From: Moraxellaceae bacterium AER2_44_116
GTDB taxonomy: Bacteria; Pseudomonadota; Gammaproteobacteria; Pseudomonadales; Moraxellaceae
Assembly: GCA_006546595.1 (NCBI GenBank)
Contig: VIAD01000018.1
Location: 1 to 55,492 of the forward strand
Length of the DNA stretch: 55,492 nucleotides
Direction of reading: 5' to 3'
Position 1 is the first letter of the stretch; each line of letters begins with the position of its first letter. The notes beneath the pieces are model-generated. The model saw nothing but the letters and a program-made list of their open reading frames with translations, was not told the DNA's origin and did no database searches. Shown one piece after another: positions 52,075-55,492 of this stretch. A program made the translations under genes and the position numbers.

Positions 52075-54180
52075 GTGACTCTTTTTCAACGTACACCACT
52101 ACTGCATACCTCCGCTAGCGAACAACTGCGCGAGACTATTCACCATTATTTTCACAATACCTTCAATCGCTACGAACAACTGTTTGAAACACTGACTTGC
52201 GATGAAGCTTATTACAAAAAGCCCATTCCCTTACGTCATCCATTGATTTTCTATTTAGGCCACACCGCTACTTTTTTTATCAATAAATTAATATTGGCAG
52301 GACTTATCAGCGAACGTATTAACCCTGCTTTTGAATCCATGTTTGCGGTGGGCGTTGATGAAATGAGCTGGGATGATCTCAGTGATAGTCATTATCAATG
52401 GCCGACAGTACAAGCGGTAAAAGACTACCGTCAACAAGTGCGTACTATGATCGATGATATTATTCGTCGTACGCCATTAACCTCAGCGATTGATTGGCAG
52501 CATCCGTGGTGGCCAATCGTCATGGGCATTGAACATGAGCGTATTCATTTAGAAACCTCATCGGTACTCATTCGCCAACACGCCTTGCACTTTGTTAAAC
52601 CTCATCCTGAATGGCCAATTTGCCAACAATATGGTAACGCGCCTATCAATGATTTAGTCAGCATTCCCGCAGCACAAATCACACTAAAAAAAGAAAAATC
52701 CGATGCCTATTATGGTTGGGATAACGAATTTGGCGAACATCAAGCCCATATCCCCGAATTTCAAAGCAGCCGTTATTTAGTCAGTAATCAGGAGTTTTTA
52801 GCCTTTGTCAAAGCAGGTGGTTATCAAGAAGCCTGTTTTTGGCAAGCAGAAGGATTGGCATGGAAAAACTATAGCCAAGCGCAACATCCGACATTTTGGC
52901 TATTAAAAGACCAACAATGGTTTTTACGTCTAATGACCGAAGAAGTCGCCATGCCGTGGAGCTGGCCAGTCGAAGTCAACTATCACGAAGCCAAAGCTTT
53001 TTGCCAATGGAAAACACAATCAACAGGCAAATCTATCCGCCTACCAACCGAAGACGAATGGTATCGACTGTATGACCTTGCTAAGCTCGACGAAGTTCCA
53101 GCCTTACAGGCGGCAAACGCCAATCTTCATTTAGATCACTTTGCTTCACCCTGCCCTGTCTCTCAGTTTCAACACGGTGAGTTATACGATGTCGTCGGTA
53201 ATGTTTGGCAATGGACAGAAACGCCAACTTACCCCTTTACAGGTTTTGACGTTCATCCACTGTATGATGACTTCACCACACCGACATTTGATGGCCGACA
53301 TAATCTTATTAAAGGCGGCTCATGGATATCCTGCGGCAATGAAACCCTAAAATCGGCACGTTATGCCTTCCGCAAACACTTTTTTCAACACGCAGGATTT
53401 CGCTACGTCATGACTGATACCGCGCCCAACAACGAAAACGTCTTTTACGAAAGCGACAAACAACTGTCTGAATATGCAGAATTTCATTATGGTGATGAAT
53501 ATTACGGCGTAGCCAACTTTCCAAAAGCCTTAGCGACCATTGCCATCCAAGCAATGGCCAACAAACCTGCCGTTAAAGCCTTAGATTTAGGTTGCGCTAC
53601 AGGTCGTGCCAGTTTTGAGTTAGCTAAACATTTTGAACAAGTGACAGGCATTGATTTTTCTGCACGCTTTATTAATTTGGGCGTACAACTTCGCGAACAA
53701 GGCGCAATACGTTATACATTAGTGGATGAAGGCAGCTTAGTTTCATATAAAACACGCCAACTGAGCGACTTAGGTTTAGATGACGTACGTGAAAAAGTAG
53801 AATTCTTTCAAGGGGATGCCTGCAATTTAAAAGCACAATTTACAGGCTTCGACTTAATTCTAGCGGCCAACTTAATTGATAGACTATATCAACCCACAGA
53901 GTTTTTAGCAGAAGTACATCATCGCCTCAATATCGGTGGCGTCTTAATGATTACCTCACCTTATACATGGCTAGAAGAACATACTCGCCCCGAAAACTGG
54001 TTAGGTGGTTTCAAGAAAGATGGCGAAAGCTACACCACGTTAGATGGACTCAAAAACATCTTGAGTTCGCACTTTCGTTTAATGCAAGTACCGCAAGATG
54101 TACCTTTTGTTATCCGTGAAACCCGACGCAAATACCAACATTCGCTGTCAGAAGTAACTTTGTGGGAGCGCATTCGTTGA
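52075..54180 (+). CDS. ovoA: 5-histidylcysteine sulfoxide synthase / N-methyltransferase (OvoA)
   Basis: A 701-residue three-domain enzyme starting ovothiol synthesis. Residues about 15-165 are a DinB-like domain with the iron-binding HX3HXE motif (H154, H158, E160 in GIEHERIHLE). About 190-450 is a formylglycine-enzyme-like sulfoxide synthase domain (IRLPTEDEWYRL, DVVGNVWQWTETP, LIKGGSWISCGN). From about 460 comes a SAM methyltransferase with LDLGCATGRASFEL. The full enzyme joins cysteine to C5 of histidine using O2 and later methylates the ring. The start is GTG at 52075, with AGGA ten bases upstream. Its stop overlaps the start of the lyase gene. Confidence 0.94.
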   Translation: MTLFQRTPLLHTSASEQLRETIHHYFHNTFNRYEQLFETLTCDEAYYKKPIPLRHPLIFYLGHTATFFINKLILAGLISERINPAFESMFAVGVDEMSWDDLSDSHYQWPTVQAVKDYRQQVRTMIDDIIRRTPLTSAIDWQHPWWPIVMGIEHERIHLETSSVLIRQHALHFVKPHPEWPICQQYGNAPINDLVSIPAAQITLKKEKSDAYYGWDNEFGEHQAHIPEFQSSRYLVSNQEFLAFVKAGGYQEACFWQAEGLAWKNYSQAQHPTFWLLKDQQWFLRLMTEEVAMPWSWPVEVNYHEAKAFCQWKTQSTGKSIRLPTEDEWYRLYDLAKLDEVPALQAANANLHLDHFASPCPVSQFQHGELYDVVGNVWQWTETPTYPFTGFDVHPLYDDFTTPTFDGRHNLIKGGSWISCGNETLKSARYAFRKHFFQHAGFRYVMTDTAPNNENVFYESDKQLSEYAEFHYGDEYYGVANFPKALATIAIQAMANKPAVKALDLGCATGRASFELAKHFEQVTGIDFSARFINLGVQLREQGAIRYTLVDEGSLVSYKTRQLSDLGLDDVREKVEFFQGDACNLKAQFTGFDLILAANLIDRLYQPTEFLAEVHHRLNIGGVLMITSPYTWLEEHTRPENWLGGFKKDGESYTTLDGLKNILSSHFRLMQVPQDVPFVIRETRRKYQHSLSEVTLWERIR

Positions 54181-55346
54181 GTTTTAATTTTGACCAAGAG
54201 ATTAGCCGCGAACACACCAACAGCGTTAAATACGATGGCCGTCAGGGCTATTTTGGTACAAGTGATGTGATTCCATTGTGGGTCGCTGATATGGATTTCG
54301 CCTCACCCGACGTAGTGACTCAGGCATTAGTCGAACGCGCCAAACATCCTATTTATGGCTATACCTTATACCCTGATAGTTTATTCCAAGCCCTGACAAC
54401 ATGGTTGCAAACTCGCCACAACTGGGCGATTGAACGCGAATGGATTGTCATGAGTTCAGGGGTTGTCCCCTCGTTGTATGCGGCTGTTTTAGCGTTTGCT
54501 GCGGAAGGCGAAGGCATAATTATTCAACCTCCTGTGTATTTTCCTTTTTTTAGTGCCGTGACGACTAACGGTCGACGACTCATTGAAAACCCTTTAGTGT
54601 TAACCGATGGCCGCTACGCCATTGATTTTGAACATTTAGAACAATGTGCAGCAGATGGCGCAAAACTCTTATTATTATGCTCGCCGCACAATCCTGTTGG
54701 TCGTGTGTGGACTAAAGAAGAACAATTAGAAATTTTACGTATTGCGCGTAAGTATAATCTTGTAGTGTTATCGGATGAAATTCATGCGGATTTGGTTTAC
54801 TCCGATTATCAACACATCTCACTGGCAACACTTGCTCAAGCAGATGATCGTATTATTACGGCGGTTGCGCCCAGCAAAACCTTTAATATTCCGGGTTTAG
54901 GCTTATCTAGTCTTATTATTCCAAATACTGATGACCGAAATGCAATGCAGCGTGTTTTCAATAGCCTACATTTGAGTGCGAGCAATCCGTTTAGTATTGC
55001 CGCATTTGAGGCGGCCTATCGCTTGGGTGGAGATTGGAAAGACTCATTGATGTCTTACCTCAAAGAAACACACGATATGGCTATTGCCTACATCTCTGAG
55101 AATATACAAGGCATAACCGCGTTAAAGGCTGAGGGTACTTATTTATTATGGTTAGACTGCCGTGCATTAGGGATGACTGATGCCCAATTAAATGTTTTTT
55201 TCTTGTATAAAGCTAAAGTTGGAATGAGTGCAGGTACAGTTTTTGGTGCGGAAGGGAGTGGCTTTATGAGAATGAATTTAGGTGCACCAAGGAAAACGAT
55301 AATGAAGGCTTTGGAGCAGATTAAACAAGCGCTTGATCTACGTTAA
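54177..55346 (+). CDS. ovoB: PLP-dependent C-S lyase, MalY/PatB family (OvoB-like)
   Basis: A 389-residue fold-type I PLP enzyme. It begins SFNFDQEISREHTNSVKYDG, has PLWVADMDFASPDVV, LCSPHNPVGRVW, the aspartate in VLSDEIHADLVY and the PLP lysine K234 in APSKTFNIPG, all as in MalY/PatB cystathionine beta-lyases. Coupling to ovoA points to the second ovothiol step, cleavage of 5-histidylcysteine sulfoxide to 5-thiohistidine, as known for OvoB. The start is TTG at 54177, overlapping the ovoA stop as TTGA, with GGGAG nine bases upstream. A GTG at 54162 is an alternative. The lyase family is sure; the ovoB role is inferred from context. Confidence 0.88.
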   Translation: MSFNFDQEISREHTNSVKYDGRQGYFGTSDVIPLWVADMDFASPDVVTQALVERAKHPIYGYTLYPDSLFQALTTWLQTRHNWAIEREWIVMSSGVVPSLYAAVLAFAAEGEGIIIQPPVYFPFFSAVTTNGRRLIENPLVLTDGRYAIDFEHLEQCAADGAKLLLLCSPHNPVGRVWTKEEQLEILRIARKYNLVVLSDEIHADLVYSDYQHISLATLAQADDRIITAVAPSKTFNIPGLGLSSLIIPNTDDRNAMQRVFNSLHLSASNPFSIAAFEAAYRLGGDWKDSLMSYLKETHDMAIAYISENIQGITALKAEGTYLLWLDCRALGMTDAQLNVFFLYKAKVGMSAGTVFGAEGSGFMRMNLGAPRKTIMKALEQIKQALDLR

Positions 55347-55355
55347 TGATTGATA

Positions 55356-55380
55356 AATGCTGGTTAACCAGCATTTTATT
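55356..55380 (+). terminator. Terminator of ovoA-ovoB
   Basis: The perfect palindrome AATGCTGGTTAACCAGCATT (55356-55375) is followed by TTTATTTTTC. It lies 10 bases after the ovoB stop. Confidence 0.75.
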
Positions 55381-55399
55381 TTTCGATGTATAAGAAAGC

Positions 55400-55432
55400 A
55401 AAAAACCCATACGTTTTGCGTATGGGTTTTTT
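55400..55432 (-). terminator. Terminator of the ribosomal RNA operon, bidirectional
   Basis: Stem CCCATACG (55406-55413) and CGTATGGG (55419-55426), loop of five, with a run of A on the left and T on the right. On the minus strand it follows the 3' end of 5S rRNA by about 10 bases. Confidence 0.92.
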
Positions 55433-55440
55433 GTTGATTG

Positions 55441-55492
55441 GAGTCTGGCGATGACCTACTTTCACATGGCGAATGCCACACTATCATCGGCG
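55441..55492 (-). rRNA. rrf: 5S ribosomal RNA, 3' part, cut by the window edge
   Basis: On the minus strand the sequence begins CGCCGATGATAGTGTGGCAT and ends GTAGGTCATCGCCAGACTC, which aligns with the last 50 or so bases of bacterial 5S rRNA. The rest of the gene, and presumably the rrn operon, lies beyond the right edge. It is convergent with ovoB, separated by two terminators. Confidence 0.95.

Overview
The window looks like a chromosomal segment of a gammaproteobacterium. The evidence is the gene repertoire and order (asmA next to mutY, tesA/ybbA/ybbP, nfeD/qmcA, nrdR-ribD-ribE-ribBA-ribH-nusB-thiL-pgpA, feoAB, ettA, glyA) and the truncated 5S rRNA at the right edge. The 5S 3' end and several protein sequences lean towards Pseudomonadales/Moraxellaceae, but that placement is an inference. 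I see no plasmid, prophage, insertion sequence, CRISPR array or tRNA. Base composition is fairly even and moderately AT-rich, except for a clearly AT-rich block inside one large gene (about 31570-32717).

Layout. 0.3-7.3 kb (minus strand): four paralogous secreted START-domain proteins, with a qmcA-nfeD-SRPBCC-hydrolase-trxC block sitting between the first and the other three. 7.8-11.6 kb: tesA diverging from the ybbA-ybbP lipoprotein-type ABC exporter. 11.6-17.0 kb (minus): a TonB-dependent receptor, an FKBP-type lipoprotein isomerase and the radical-SAM protein YgiQ. 17.3-21.2 kb (plus): three consecutive membrane-bound GGDEF diguanylate cyclases. 21.2-28.6 kb (minus): mutY, an asparaginase, a repeat-rich AsmA protein, and feoAB behind a probable Fur-controlled promoter. 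28.8-42.8 kb (minus): ribA, a DUF4132-type giant protein with a small unknown partner, a retropepsin-like protease, pgpA, thiL, nusB, ribH, ribBA (second half degenerate), ribE, ribD, nrdR, a CNNM/CorC protein and glyA. 42.9-46.1 kb: an NlpC/P60 peptidase, ettA and a crotonase. 46.3-51.2 kb (plus): a TetR regulator with a perfect inverted-repeat operator candidate, followed by a membrane-fusion protein and an RND pump. 52.1-55.3 kb (plus): ovoA and a translationally coupled PLP lyase (ovoB-like), together a complete candidate ovothiol pathway. A convergent 5S rRNA runs off the right edge.

How the genes work together. The riboflavin genes form one nearly complete pathway: RibBX plus a separate RibA, RibD, RibH and RibE. 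FeoAB imports Fe2+. The OvoA/OvoB pair would make the thiol antioxidant ovothiol using an iron enzyme. The RND genes form a regulated efflux unit without its own outer-membrane channel. Several families of short palindromic repeats (REP-like) sit between genes.

The least explained items are the interleaved START-domain quartet, the DUF4132 gene with a duplicated AT-rich N-terminal module and its small partner, and an array of five GTAACA hexamers spaced 20-22 bp apart upstream of ovoA. Start codons were re-chosen for many genes by ribosome-binding site, signal peptide and family alignment; the reasons are in each entry.
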